Source: a virus. Taken from it: a DNA stretch of 49,213 nucleotides. Below, one piece after another: positions 31,303 through 39,068 of this stretch. The stretch spans positions 1 to 49,213 of the IMG/VR virus record IMGVR_UViG_3300049846_001450; one strand, 5' to 3'. The translations under genes were made by a program, and so were the position numbers. Below the pieces are notes generated by a model. That model was not told the DNA's origin and searched no databases. It saw nothing but the letters and a program-made list of their open reading frames with translations. Numbering within the stretch: the stretch's first letter is position 1; each line of letters begins with the position of its first letter.

Positions 31303-32594
31303 TGGCTTACCACGTAATCAACGCAGACGCTCGCGCGACGGGTTTGCCCGACGCATTCTTTCATTGTGTCGCCACATCTCCGCCTTATTTTGGATTGCGT
31401 GAATATGGCGACGACGATCGAGAAATAGGCGACGAGAAAACCCCTGCCGAATACGTGACCGAAATTGTTAAGGTCGGTCGCGAGGTTCGTCGCGTAATGC
31501 GTGACGATGGCGTTTGGTGGCTGAACCTGGGGGACTCGTTCGGGCCTGGCAAATCCCTCCTCATGATCCCCCAACGCGTTGCCCTCGCATTGCAGGACGA
31601 CGGCTGGATTGTCCGCGCGCATATCCCATGGTTCAAGGCTTCATGCATGCCCGAAAGCGTACGGGACAGACCGACCGTTGCGCACGAATACGTGTTTCAG
31701 TTGGTCAAACAGCCGCGGTATTTTTGGGATCCGGATGCGGTGCGCGTGGGGAGCGATGTTCATGTCCGCAAGGGGGTGCCGCATAAGCTTACCCAAATGG
31801 AAGGGTATAAGGGTTTGGCTGGCGGTACGCTAAAGCGTGACCCAAACGAACCATACGGGTTCGCGCGCGATATTGTTACGGTTGGCCGCAACATTCGCAC
31901 GTCCGATTTCTTCAATGCTGGCCTCGACGAATACGAAGCGCACATCGCGCACGTTCGCGAGAATGGCGGGATGATGCTTTCACCCGAGGGCGATCCGCTC
32001 GCGTTCCTCGTCAACCCCGTTGGCTCGAAGCTCGCGCATTTTGCAATGTGGCCGCCGAAGCTCGTAAAGCCGATGATTCTGTCGAGCACGTCTGAGAAAG
32101 GATGCTGTCCACAATGCGGTGCGCAATTGGCAAGGGTTGTGGAGAAAACGGGCGAGGTCGTGTCGTCATACGCCGGTGGCCATATCATGAAGGGGTCGAT
32201 GGCGCGCAGTCGTAATCGAACACGTGCAGACTTGTCAGTGCGTGAGCCCGATGGTTGGGGTCATTTGCCAAAGAACGTGCTTCGCGACAGAGGTTTCTCC
32301 CCGTCCTGCGAATGCAACGCAGGCGATCCGGTCCCCTGCCGAGTGCTCGATCCGTTCGCTGGCAGTGGCACAACCATGCAGGTGTGCGAAGCGCTCGGCC
32401 GCGATTCGTGGGGCGTGGAGTTGATGGCGAAGAACCTGCCAATCATTGCCGAGCGGATGAAAGAAACGCTCGATCCGCAGACAATGAAACCTACAAAGAA
32501 ATACCTTGTGAAAGGCCGAGAAACGAAGCATAAAAGCTTGACCGATCTGCACGCGGAATACATGGCGAAACTTCTACCAATGGCGGCAGAATAA
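31302..32594 (+). CDS. DNA methyltransferase (N4/N6 class, phage type), 430 aa
   Basis: ATG overlaps the baseplate J stop. The catalytic motif TSPPYFGLREYG is near residue 25, and the AdoMet motif DPFAGSGTTMQV near residue 350, an order (IV before I) typical of beta-class methylases. Residues between include VWWLNLGDSFG and a Cys pair insertion (CCPQCGAQL near 265 and CEC near 330) usual in phage methylases. SPPY suggests N4-cytosine or N6-adenine as the target base; the site is unknown. It is inserted into the baseplate operon, with no recognisable partner nuclease, so self-protection from host restriction is the simplest role. Confidence 0.9.
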   Translation: MAYHVINADARATGLPDAFFHCVATSPPYFGLREYGDDDREIGDEKTPAEYVTEIVKVGREVRRVMRDDGVWWLNLGDSFGPGKSLLMIPQRVALALQDDGWIVRAHIPWFKASCMPESVRDRPTVAHEYVFQLVKQPRYFWDPDAVRVGSDVHVRKGVPHKLTQMEGYKGLAGGTLKRDPNEPYGFARDIVTVGRNIRTSDFFNAGLDEYEAHIAHVRENGGMMLSPEGDPLAFLVNPVGSKLAHFAMWPPKLVKPMILSSTSEKGCCPQCGAQLARVVEKTGEVVSSYAGGHIMKGSMARSRNRTRADLSVREPDGWGHLPKNVLRDRGFSPSCECNAGDPVPCRVLDPFAGSGTTMQVCEALGRDSWGVELMAKNLPIIAERMKETLDPQTMKPTKKYLVKGRETKHKSLTDLHAEYMAKLLPMAAE

Positions 32595-33376
32595 TGGGAC
32601 CTCTCGAGGCACTTGCCGAGTCCGATATCGACGCGCGTGTCATGGTCGGACAGCCACAAGGCTACCTTGGCGCATTCGGCTCCGAAGCCGACAGCGAACT
32701 CGCGCTACGCCGCGAAACCGTACGCGCTCGCTTCCCGCCGTCGCAGCATTATCGCAACCATGCGCGCAACATCGGCAGCTTGCCCGCGTCGCAAGACTCG
32801 CCTGATGGCCAATCGACGCGACTGCGCCTCATTGGCCAAACGCGTGCCATAGATCGCTACCCCGGCGAAACCGATGCGCAGTATTGCGAGCGACTTTCCA
32901 AGGCGTTCTCATCGCATATCAAACGCGGCACACCCAATGCGATCATTGAACAGCTAAAAGCGTTCGGGTTTGTCGACGTCGTAGTCTTCGAGGAATACAA
33001 CGGAGGGTTTTACGCGGAGCCTACGGATGATTACGGCTGGCGTTTCGTCGTCGTCATCGGTCCAAACTTCGGATCCGTCGGATGGCTTGGTGCGCTCGTC
33101 GGTACCGCTGTCGTCGGTGTCGATACTGTAGGGCTAGGCAATGGTACTGCGTTGCAACTCGCCGCAATTAAGCGCTTGATCATTCAGTGGAAACAAGCAT
33201 TCGCGATTCCGCTGCGTTTTGTTCTCGTTTTTGGTGACGCGCCAATCGTCGGGCTTGCCATTGTTGGCGGCGCCGTGGTAGGCGGTGGACAGACAACCGA
33301 GGTGCAAATGGTTGACCCTCGCGTGGTTGGTTCTGCAATCGTTGGCGAAGCGCCGCTCTTGGGCTTCAATCTGTAG
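32594..33376 (+). CDS. Tail protein I-like baseplate component (Mu gp48/DUF2313 position), 260 aa
   Basis: ATG 32594 shares its start with the methylase stop. It has the usual linker PGETDAQYCERLSKAFSSH-like region near 90 and a compact beta segment (GLAIVGGAVVGGGQTTEV). Tail protein I-type proteins link wedges to the fibre. The family call rests on position and on a helical core (SNAIIEQLKAFGFVDVVVF-like). Confidence 0.6.
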   Translation: MGPLEALAESDIDARVMVGQPQGYLGAFGSEADSELALRRETVRARFPPSQHYRNHARNIGSLPASQDSPDGQSTRLRLIGQTRAIDRYPGETDAQYCERLSKAFSSHIKRGTPNAIIEQLKAFGFVDVVVFEEYNGGFYAEPTDDYGWRFVVVIGPNFGSVGWLGALVGTAVVGVDTVGLGNGTALQLAAIKRLIIQWKQAFAIPLRFVLVFGDAPIVGLAIVGGAVVGGGQTTEVQMVDPRVVGSAIVGEAPLLGFNL

Positions 33377-33385
33377 AGGTTTTAC

Positions 33386-34414
33386 ATGGCAACCGATCGA
33401 TCTCCCATTGCGTACATTTGGCCGACGCTCAAAGCGTTTGCGACCGGCGACGTAATTACGCGTGAATTGCTGCGCGATTCGATCAATAAGGCTGGTGACA
33501 TTGGCTACGGCGTTCTCGCCGCATTGAACGAGCGTTTCCAACAGCTCGGTTCGACGAACGCAGGAACGAGCGCCGTACAACGCGGTAGCGTCGTCATGGG
33601 CGGGCTGTCGTTTTATGATCCCGTTGACGTTCCCGTGGGCGCACTCGATGGCTTGACGCTCATCCTCGAAACCGATCTCGCTGGCCCTGTGACGATTACC
33701 TTCGTGCAGCCCACGAGCCCAGTGCACGTCGCGACCCAAATCAACACACAAGGCGCATCGCTCGGGATCGTTGCTTCGTGTGATACAGGTGTCGATCCGA
33801 ATACGGGCGCAATCGTCGCCGCAAACGTCGGCAAACTTCTTTTGGTTCGTCCGAGCGGCGGCACGGCATCGCTTACGGTCAAAGGTTCAGGCACGGCAAA
33901 CGCGATTCTCGGATTGCCATTGATCGACACCACGACAACGGGCGCGGGAACGGCCAACGACGGTGCGTCTCGCGTAGGAGTGGCCGATCTTGCGGCCATA
34001 TCTGGCGGCACGCTGCGCGCCGTCCTTTTGGCGTTGGAATCCGCTATCCTCGGGATCGATAATTCTACATCGATTGCGTTCGGCGGAACGCTGCTACAGA
34101 TGAGCTACTCGATTCCTGGCTCATTGCTCACGTCAAAGCGCACCGTACTACGCGTGCCGAACCTTTTGGCAAGCTATGTGTATACGTTGCCGGCCCCTCC
34201 GGGTGAAGGCTACTCCGTGATCTTGTTGCTAAATCCAAACCCGCCGCAAACGCTGGAGTTGCGACGTCCGGACACGTCAACGATCGCAATCATGTCGGGC
34301 GAGTTTGGGACGCCTTCGCCTGGTCAGCAATATATCGAAATTGCAGGCTTTGGCGGCGTATGGTATGCGATTGGATGGGGAATCAACGACGACAGCTATG
34401 CGCTGCCGAGCTAG
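33386..34414 (+). CDS. Tail fibre protein, 342 aa
   Basis: ATG 33386, after a GAGG Shine-Dalgarno sequence. N-terminal helical piece (VITRELLRDSINKAG), then a beta-rich domain at about 85-195 (DGLTLILETDL... ILGLPLIDTT) related in pattern to the insert in the sheath protein. The C-terminal 100 residues are Gly/Pro-rich strands. Fibre assignment from position after the baseplate genes and from composition. It converges with the minus lipoprotein gene (34411). Confidence 0.75.
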   Translation: MATDRSPIAYIWPTLKAFATGDVITRELLRDSINKAGDIGYGVLAALNERFQQLGSTNAGTSAVQRGSVVMGGLSFYDPVDVPVGALDGLTLILETDLAGPVTITFVQPTSPVHVATQINTQGASLGIVASCDTGVDPNTGAIVAANVGKLLLVRPSGGTASLTVKGSGTANAILGLPLIDTTTTGAGTANDGASRVGVADLAAISGGTLRAVLLALESAILGIDNSTSIAFGGTLLQMSYSIPGSLLTSKRTVLRVPNLLASYVYTLPAPPGEGYSVILLLNPNPPQTLELRRPDTSTIAIMSGEFGTPSPGQQYIEIAGFGGVWYAIGWGINDDSYALPS

Positions 34415-34902
34415 TTGCACTCGCCACACGCATTGCATTGGCCCGTGCGAAACTCTGGCGACCCCTTAGCGATCGATCTGACACACGGCGAACCTGCCGG
34501 TTTTGGTTGCACAGAACGCCCCGGCTTATCGTAATTGCACCATTCGATGATGCATGCGCCATCGAATCGTTTTACCACATACGGATCGTATCCGTAACAT
34601 CCGGTTGACGACTCAGCGCACACGGTGTCCTGTAAACCGTCGCGTTCCACGATGCATAGACCATATCCGCATTGACCCGTGCGATCATCGTCCCCGACGC
34701 ACTGAGCACCGTTTGGCATTGGGTCATGGGTACACCCATGTTCCGGATCGTATATGTCGAGCGTACACGGATCGAAATCCACGCAGGACGTTTCCGGATC
34801 CGCGGTATCTGGCCCGCTGTTGCTCACGCAGTCGATCTGCTCATTGTCACAAGACACAAGCGCGAACGACAGCAAAAGCATTATTGTGTGCGCAATCTTC
34901 AC
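34411..34902 (-). CDS. Cys-rich lipoprotein, 163 aa
   Basis: GTG 34902 overlaps the stop of the upstream gene (GTGA), giving a signal peptide of about 18 residues with lipobox LVSC. The mature protein has more than 15 Cys and repeats of Asp/Pro/Gly spacing such as CVDFDPCTLDIYDPEHGC. This style recurs in secreted Cys-rich proteins of Myxococcota, from which it may have come. Expected to be lipid-anchored in a bacterial envelope. Likely a surface-altering or exclusion function, not visible in the sequence. Confidence 0.75.
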   Translation of the reverse strand: MKIAHTIMLLLSFALVSCDNEQIDCVSNSGPDTADPETSCVDFDPCTLDIYDPEHGCTHDPMPNGAQCVGDDDRTGQCGYGLCIVERDGLQDTVCAESSTGCYGYDPYVVKRFDGACIIEWCNYDKPGRSVQPKPAGSPCVRSIAKGSPEFRTGQCNACGECN

Positions 34903-35174
34903 GGCTTTACCTCTAGCGTACTCGTGCATTGACCATCGAGACAAACGCCGTAGACGTCGCATTGTGCGCATTGCATGCCGTCCGGCGCATTGTCGTATGC
35001 GCATATTCCGTCAATGCACAGTGGAACGATACAGACGCCCGGATCGCCGCAATCTGAATTTGATTCGCACGGCGCTCCACTAATCTGCGGATCAGGTTGC
35101 CAGCCGCCGCAATTATCGCTCGTGTCGCAACCAGCGATCGCGATCGCCAAAACCATTACGTACTTCAGTAGCAT
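34899..35174 (-). CDS. Cys-rich lipoprotein, 91 aa
   Basis: ATG 35174 has an excellent Shine-Dalgarno sequence (GGGAGG). A hydrophobic N-terminus (VMVLAIAIAGC) carries the lipobox, followed by about 12 Cys in pairs (CESNSDCGDPGVC, CIDGICAYD). Same style as its downstream partner, to which it is translationally coupled. Upstream, TTGCGT-16-TATTGT (about 35205-35232) is a candidate promoter. Presumed envelope-anchored. Confidence 0.75.
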   Translation of the reverse strand: MLLKYVMVLAIAIAGCDTSDNCGGWQPDPQISGAPCESNSDCGDPGVCIVPLCIDGICAYDNAPDGMQCAQCDVYGVCLDGQCTSTLEVKP

Positions 35175-35311
35175 TACGTAGCCTCCCGTCGGTAATAGTC
35201 ACGCAACAATAAGCAGTTCGTATGTAGACGCAATCAGGAAACGCCTTACGTTGTTCTTTTGTCCATTGAAAAATACTGGCGCGCCATGCATATCGTGATA
35301 CCGTCACGGGC

Positions 35312-35545
35312 ATGAAAGCAATTCGTTTTGCGTGGCTGATTGGGTGCGTGTGCTTCGTGGGCTGCGCGGATGCTGGCGGGCTTATCGTGGTCGAGCGCGA
35401 AGACGTGGACGCCGGTGCAGAGTGCGACGCGGCCGCGGAGCCAAACACGACAGACCAAGACGCGGAGGCGCAGCTGGCATGCGCAGACGCGCAAGAGATC
35501 GATGCGTCGATGGCGTGTGTGGAGAAGAATGGGAGCTGTCTGTAG
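35312..35545 (+). CDS. Small lipoprotein, 77 aa
   Basis: ATG 35312. Signal-like N-terminus (KAIRFAWLIGCVCFVGC) with a lipobox FVGC, then an acidic, Cys-containing tail (VDAGAECDAAAEPNTTDQD). TTGAAA-17-CATATC lies just upstream (about 35268-35296). It faces away from the two Cys-rich lipoproteins, forming a divergent group. Confidence 0.6.
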   Translation: MKAIRFAWLIGCVCFVGCADAGGLIVVEREDVDAGAECDAAAEPNTTDQDAEAQLACADAQEIDASMACVEKNGSCL

Positions 35546-35752
35546 CTACTTGCCAGGCGGCTTCAAAGGAAGCGCGGACGTAGCGCGGCGGATGTCTTTG
35601 AGGGTGAGCGATCCGTAAAAGATCTCGGATGCTTTGCGCTTTGCCCTCGGCGTGTACAGTTCGGGCTTGTACTCGTTGCTGCGCGGGATACTAGGATCGG
35701 GTTTGCGCCCGCCAGTATGTTGTTTCACGGGGGCGTCGAGAGGAATGCCTCG
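35546..35752 (-). CDS. Probable C-terminal part of the 35725-35934 gene, reached by a shift at A8
   Basis: After an A8 run (35753-35760 on plus, eight T) the frame switches to one that encodes about 65 convincing residues (KRGIPLDAPVKQHTGGRKPD, then PSIPRSNEYKPELYTPRAKR, to the stop at 35546). The other frame ends four codons after the run. The continuous protein would be about 127 aa. Either programmed slippage, a sequencing indel or a real split could explain it. Confidence 0.45.
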   Translation of the reverse strand, partial: RGIPLDAPVKQHTGGRKPDPSIPRSNEYKPELYTPRAKRKASEIFYGSLTLKDIRRATSALPLKPPGK

Positions 35753-35934
35753 TTTTTTTTGCGGGCGCGTTTGCGTTGCGCGGTGCGAAGTCTTTCGGCG
35801 CATGCGGCGCATGCTTCGCTTGTGTATCCGGGCTCTGCTGTTCGTGGTTTGCCGCAGCGTGCGCATGCTCCGGCAGCAAGCATTTTGTCGCGTCGCTCTT
35901 TGGCCCGCGCGCGTCTGTCAGGGTTGGTTTTCAT
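35725..35934 (-). CDS. Small zinc-finger protein, 69 aa (possibly frameshifted)
   Basis: ATG 35934 overlaps the upstream stop (ATGA). Two Cys pairs (CARC near 23 and CAAC near 43) with a basic N-terminus form a likely zinc ribbon. The chain turns basic (RTAQRKRARKKNEA) at the A8 run and stops shortly after. See the entry at 35546 for the alternative continuation. Confidence 0.6.
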   Translation of the reverse strand: MKTNPDRRARAKERRDKMLAAGACARCGKPRTAEPGYTSEACAACAERLRTAQRKRARKKNEAFLSTPP

Positions 35935-36518
35935 GTAGCAGCCTGCGATTCGTTTGACTGTGGAAGGTTCATGTAGACGTTTTGCAAAGCTTCGAGAAGG
36001 TTCGTCGGGGCTACAATGCGATCCCCGTCCCAGCGTACGAGCAGCGTCTTGGGGCCAATGGTCGCGGCGTATTTTTTGCGCCAGAGTCGAGCGTCCGCCT
36101 TGTTTGATTTGACCTGGACAAACATTGTTCCGAACGCGGTTTCAACGACGATATCTACGCCTTGTGTGTCCTCTTCTTTCGTGGCCATACGCGCACCAAC
36201 AAGTGCAGGATTCGACGCGCGTAGCGCAAGTATCGCGTCGAGCGTTCGCCGCTCGTTTCGCTTGCCTGTGGCGTTTCCGATGTCGTTCGGAAGCGTGACG
36301 ATTTCGAGCAACGTTTTCTTGGGGATGCGCGACAAACACGCTCGGGTGTCGTCAACATGCATTGACTTCGCGCCGCAGCTTGGTTGTCGACAAACCCATC
36401 CGCCGCGCTTCGATGGGTGCCAATTGTGCAACGGTGCGTTGTTTTTGAGCAACGCAAATGCTTTGCGTTCAAGTCTTGCGCGCCTCACGCCTCGCCTCGA
36501 ATCGGGTGTTTCCGGCAT
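35931..36518 (-). CDS. Restriction-endonuclease-fold protein (predicted nuclease), 195 aa
   Basis: ATG 36518. The N-terminal third has a zinc-ribbon-like arrangement (WVCRQPSCGAKSMHVDDTRAC). Residues about 85-165 look like a PD-(D/E)xK core: acidic EEDTQGVDIVVE, then the catalytic strand FVQVKSNKADAR with the D...QVK pattern and a final LLVRWDGDRIV. I infer a DNA nuclease or recombinase partner from this pattern. No partner methylase is next to it. Confidence 0.55.
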   Translation of the reverse strand: MPETPDSRRGVRRARLERKAFALLKNNAPLHNWHPSKRGGWVCRQPSCGAKSMHVDDTRACLSRIPKKTLLEIVTLPNDIGNATGKRNERRTLDAILALRASNPALVGARMATKEEDTQGVDIVVETAFGTMFVQVKSNKADARLWRKKYAATIGPKTLLVRWDGDRIVAPTNLLEALQNVYMNLPQSNESQAAT

Positions 36519-36637
36519 CCAAAAAATCGAACGTAGAACGCGGAAAGGATGGTGTCGATCATCGAATCATGATCGGATTGCAGTCGGGCAACGTCGAGCG
36601 ACGAGGCCCAAATCACGGACATGTCGAAGTGCTTCAT
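36485..36637 (-). CDS. Small hypothetical protein, 50 aa
   Basis: ATG 36637 overlaps the upstream stop (ATGA), and its end overlaps the next gene by 34 nt. Helical start (SVIWASSLDVARLQ), Cys near the end. Unrecognised. Confidence 0.45.
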   Translation of the reverse strand: MKHFDMSVIWASSLDVARLQSDHDSMIDTILSAFYVRFFGCRKHPIRGEA

Positions 36638-37059
36638 GATACACCTTGCATGTTCTGATTTGCCTGAATCGACAGCTGTTTAATAACGTCTGTCTCGGCC
36701 AAGTTTGGCTCGTGCCACTCACGATCAGCGGCTTCGATCGCTGGCAACGCTTCGTCGTCGAACGCGGCGCCGTACTCGCTTCGAGCGCGATCAAGAATCT
36801 CTTGGCGGCGCTGTCGTCGTGCGTGTGATGGAAGTTTGTCCGCAACGTCAAGTTCGTCGCGGACGTGAAGCAACAGATTCGCGCGTTGCCGATCGTCGAG
36901 TAGTGCGTTGCGCGTCATCGAGGCAAGATGTTCGGCTTCTTTGACGCGCTCGGCGTGAAAGTGATCACGCAGTAGGCGCCCTTGTTCGTGGCACATAATT
37001 CCACGCTTCGAGCCACACTTCGGACATTGAGCAGTTTTAGGGTCGACACGTCTCGACAT
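36634..37059 (-). CDS. Zinc-binding hypothetical protein, 141 aa
   Basis: ATG 37059 with Shine-Dalgarno GGAGG. The N-terminus has a CPKCGSKRG-IMC zinc-like site and a following HxH/H pattern. The remainder is a long charged helix (RQRRQEILDRARSEYGAAFD). It is the first gene of the 37059-35546 operon, driven by a family promoter. Zinc-ribbon plus helix suggests nucleic-acid binding. Confidence 0.6.
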   Translation of the reverse strand: MSRRVDPKTAQCPKCGSKRGIMCHEQGRLLRDHFHAERVKEAEHLASMTRNALLDDRQRANLLLHVRDELDVADKLPSHARRQRRQEILDRARSEYGAAFDDEALPAIEAADREWHEPNLAETDVIKQLSIQANQNMQGVS

Positions 37060-37078
37060 AAGCACCTCCGAAAGTACA

Positions 37079-37106
37079 AACATGCGTCGCGAGAAATACT
37101 TGTCAA
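37079..37106 (-). promoter_or_regulatory. Family promoter for the 37059 operon
   Basis: Reading on the minus strand: TTGACA (37106-37101), 16-nt spacer, CATGTT (37084-37079). Flanked by the conserved GACATGCG upstream. A Shine-Dalgarno leader of about 13 nt follows. Confidence 0.65.
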
Positions 37107-37123
37107 CGCATGTCGGAAGTGCA

Positions 37124-37151
37124 TTGACAAGACACTTACCGTTCGCATTCT
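37124..37151 (+). promoter_or_regulatory. Family promoter, divergent from the 37059 promoter
   Basis: TTGACA (37124-37129), 16-nt spacer, CATTCT (37146-37151), then a Shine-Dalgarno sequence (GGAGG) before ATG 37169. The two -35 boxes of this divergent pair are 18 nt apart. Confidence 0.6.
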
Positions 37152-37168
37152 GAACATCGGAGGCGAAC

Positions 37169-37423
37169 ATGCCGAACGCTCGAAATCCAACGCATTGTAC
37201 GAACGAAAAAGGTGCGATCATTTGTCAGTCAAAGGCTGGCAGAAACAAGGCTTCACGAGAGGCTTGGGACAAGCTCCCGGCGCAAGAGCAGTGTGGAAAC
37301 TGCCGAAGCGTACTGCGGCGAAGAACAGCGCCTAGGCGCGTGGACATTTCGACGTCGAAACCTCGAGCGGCCTCGACACGCGACAACGCGACGTGCTACA
37401 CGCCGCGATATGGCCAAGTATGA
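37169..37423 (+). CDS. Small basic protein, 84 aa
   Basis: ATG 37169 with GGAGG. Contains CGNCRS and an earlier Cys-rich NPTHCTNEKGAIICQ, both able to bind metal, then a basic C-terminus. Overlaps the next ATG by 14 nt. Function unknown. Confidence 0.6.
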   Translation: MPNARNPTHCTNEKGAIICQSKAGRNKASREAWDKLPAQEQCGNCRSVLRRRTAPRRVDISTSKPRAASTRDNATCYTPRYGQV

Positions 37424-38633
37424 TCCTGATCGGATAGCGGAAACCGCGGAACCTTACGCGCCTGGCACAAGCGGTATTGAGCCGCTTTGCGACGGGTTCG
37501 GGCGCCTTGTCGCTGCGCCCGTCGTTGGTGGCGGCGGAGGCGGTGACGCGACGGCGGCGAACCAAGTGCTTGGTTTGACCGCGCTCGATTCGATCTACGA
37601 CGCGCTGCAATTGGTGGGGACCGAAGCGACGAGCGCAGATATCCTTGCTGCCGTCAACTCATTGGGCGACGGTGCGACGCTTGCCGATCTCGCGACTGCA
37701 CTTGCGCCGCTCGCGACCGAGGCAACGCAAGCCGATATCCTTGCGGCGCTCGAAGCGCAGGCGATCGACGTTGGTTTGATTCAGACAAACGTAGCGTTGC
37801 TCGTACCAGACCTAGACGACGTACGTATCGCGACTCAGGCGACCGCAGCTGCTACGGGAACGACGAGCGACGCAGATACAGCGTCAACGATCGTCGGCTT
37901 GCTCAAAAAAGCCAAGTCGCTTCTCGCGGCTGGTTTACCCGCGTCCCTCACGTCAAACGGCGGTCTCAAAACTGGACTTGTTGACGCTATTCCAGCAGGC
38001 GCGAACACAATCGGCGCCGTAGCCGGGTCGGGCAATTTTGCCACAACGAATGCAGTGTCGTCGCAAGCCGATGGCCATTCGGCAAATATCGGCGCACTTG
38101 CGGACGCGGATACGGCAAACACGCTCACGGGTTTGTTGAAGTGGCTCAAGGGGCGCTGGCCCACGGCGCTTGGCACTGGCGGTGGACTCAAAATCGATGG
38201 ATCGGGTACGGCGCTACCTATCAGCGGCAACGTTGCGGCGTCGGTGGCGGCCGGTCCCGGAGCCACAACCGCAGCAACGTCAGTATCCGTTACGCCCAAC
38301 ACGACTTCATTCATAGCGGCCGGTGCACCTACGGCAGCAGAAAAGGCCACCATTAAAGCAAGCGCTGGCAGACTTATTGGATTTCGTGTACGTGGCGCAT
38401 CTGCTGGCACATATTACTTGCAAATCCACGATATCGCATCGACTGGCAGTGTCGCCGGAAGCACACAGCGTGGTCTTGGATTTGAGATTGCCGGAGCGGG
38501 CGACGATTACACCTACACATTCCCATCGCCGATATCGTTGTCGACCGGCATTACGTGGGCATTGTCCACGGCGATCGACTCATACACCGCAGCCACTGGA
38601 AAAACCGCATACGTTAATGCGACATGGGAGTAG
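37410..38633 (+). CDS. Fibre- or decoration-like structural protein, 407 aa
   Basis: ATG 37410 (in frame to 37212, but the upstream part is not protein-like). Low-complexity Ala/Thr/Gly sequence with many repeated 'TADTANTL'-type segments, and a C-terminal half that is mostly beta (GFRVRGASAGTYYLQIHDI, YTFPSPISLSTGITW). This reads as a virion surface protein. It is followed by two small structural-type genes, suggesting a second fibre or decoration module. Confidence 0.6.
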   Translation: MAKYDPDRIAETAEPYAPGTSGIEPLCDGFGRLVAAPVVGGGGGGDATAANQVLGLTALDSIYDALQLVGTEATSADILAAVNSLGDGATLADLATALAPLATEATQADILAALEAQAIDVGLIQTNVALLVPDLDDVRIATQATAAATGTTSDADTASTIVGLLKKAKSLLAAGLPASLTSNGGLKTGLVDAIPAGANTIGAVAGSGNFATTNAVSSQADGHSANIGALADADTANTLTGLLKWLKGRWPTALGTGGGLKIDGSGTALPISGNVAASVAAGPGATTAATSVSVTPNTTSFIAAGAPTAAEKATIKASAGRLIGFRVRGASAGTYYLQIHDIASTGSVAGSTQRGLGFEIAGAGDDYTYTFPSPISLSTGITWALSTAIDSYTAATGKTAYVNATWE

Positions 38634-38638
38634 CAAGC

Positions 38639-39061
38639 ATGCTGGAACGATTGACGAAATGGTTTTCAAAGCTCAGTCGAGCCCCAGTCGATTACATCGA
38701 GGTTGTAGCAGAACAGATCACGACAACCGACGCGACGCCGACAACGTGGACAGCGATCGAGATTCCGATCGACACGACAAGTGCAGGCTCTATCTTGGTG
38801 CGCTACATGTTCACTGGGCGCCAATCGGACGGCTCACAACTGTATTCTGCAATTCTTGAATCGTCGTGGTCGTGGGGTGCGGCGGGCACAGTTACGCGCC
38901 GTGCCGCCGCGGCGGGATCGGGTACCCCGTCGGCGAATACATACGGGACGCCGCGTCCAAGCGTTGCGTTCGACACGAACAATGTTCGCCCGACGATCAC
39001 GGGCAAAGCGGCGACAACGATCGTGTGGTCATGCACGTATCGCTACCAATACGAGAAATGA
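38639..39061 (+). CDS. Structural-type protein, 140 aa
   Basis: ATG 38639 with a GGGAG Shine-Dalgarno sequence. A short amphipathic start precedes a beta-rich domain (WTAIEIPIDTTSAGSILVR, TVTRRAAAAGSGTPSANTY). Ends in a beta strand (TIVWSCTYRYQYEK). Looks like a small beta-sandwich virion protein. Confidence 0.6.
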   Translation: MLERLTKWFSKLSRAPVDYIEVVAEQITTTDATPTTWTAIEIPIDTTSAGSILVRYMFTGRQSDGSQLYSAILESSWSWGAAGTVTRRAAAAGSGTPSANTYGTPRPSVAFDTNNVRPTITGKAATTIVWSCTYRYQYEK

Positions 39062-39068
39062 GGAAGCA

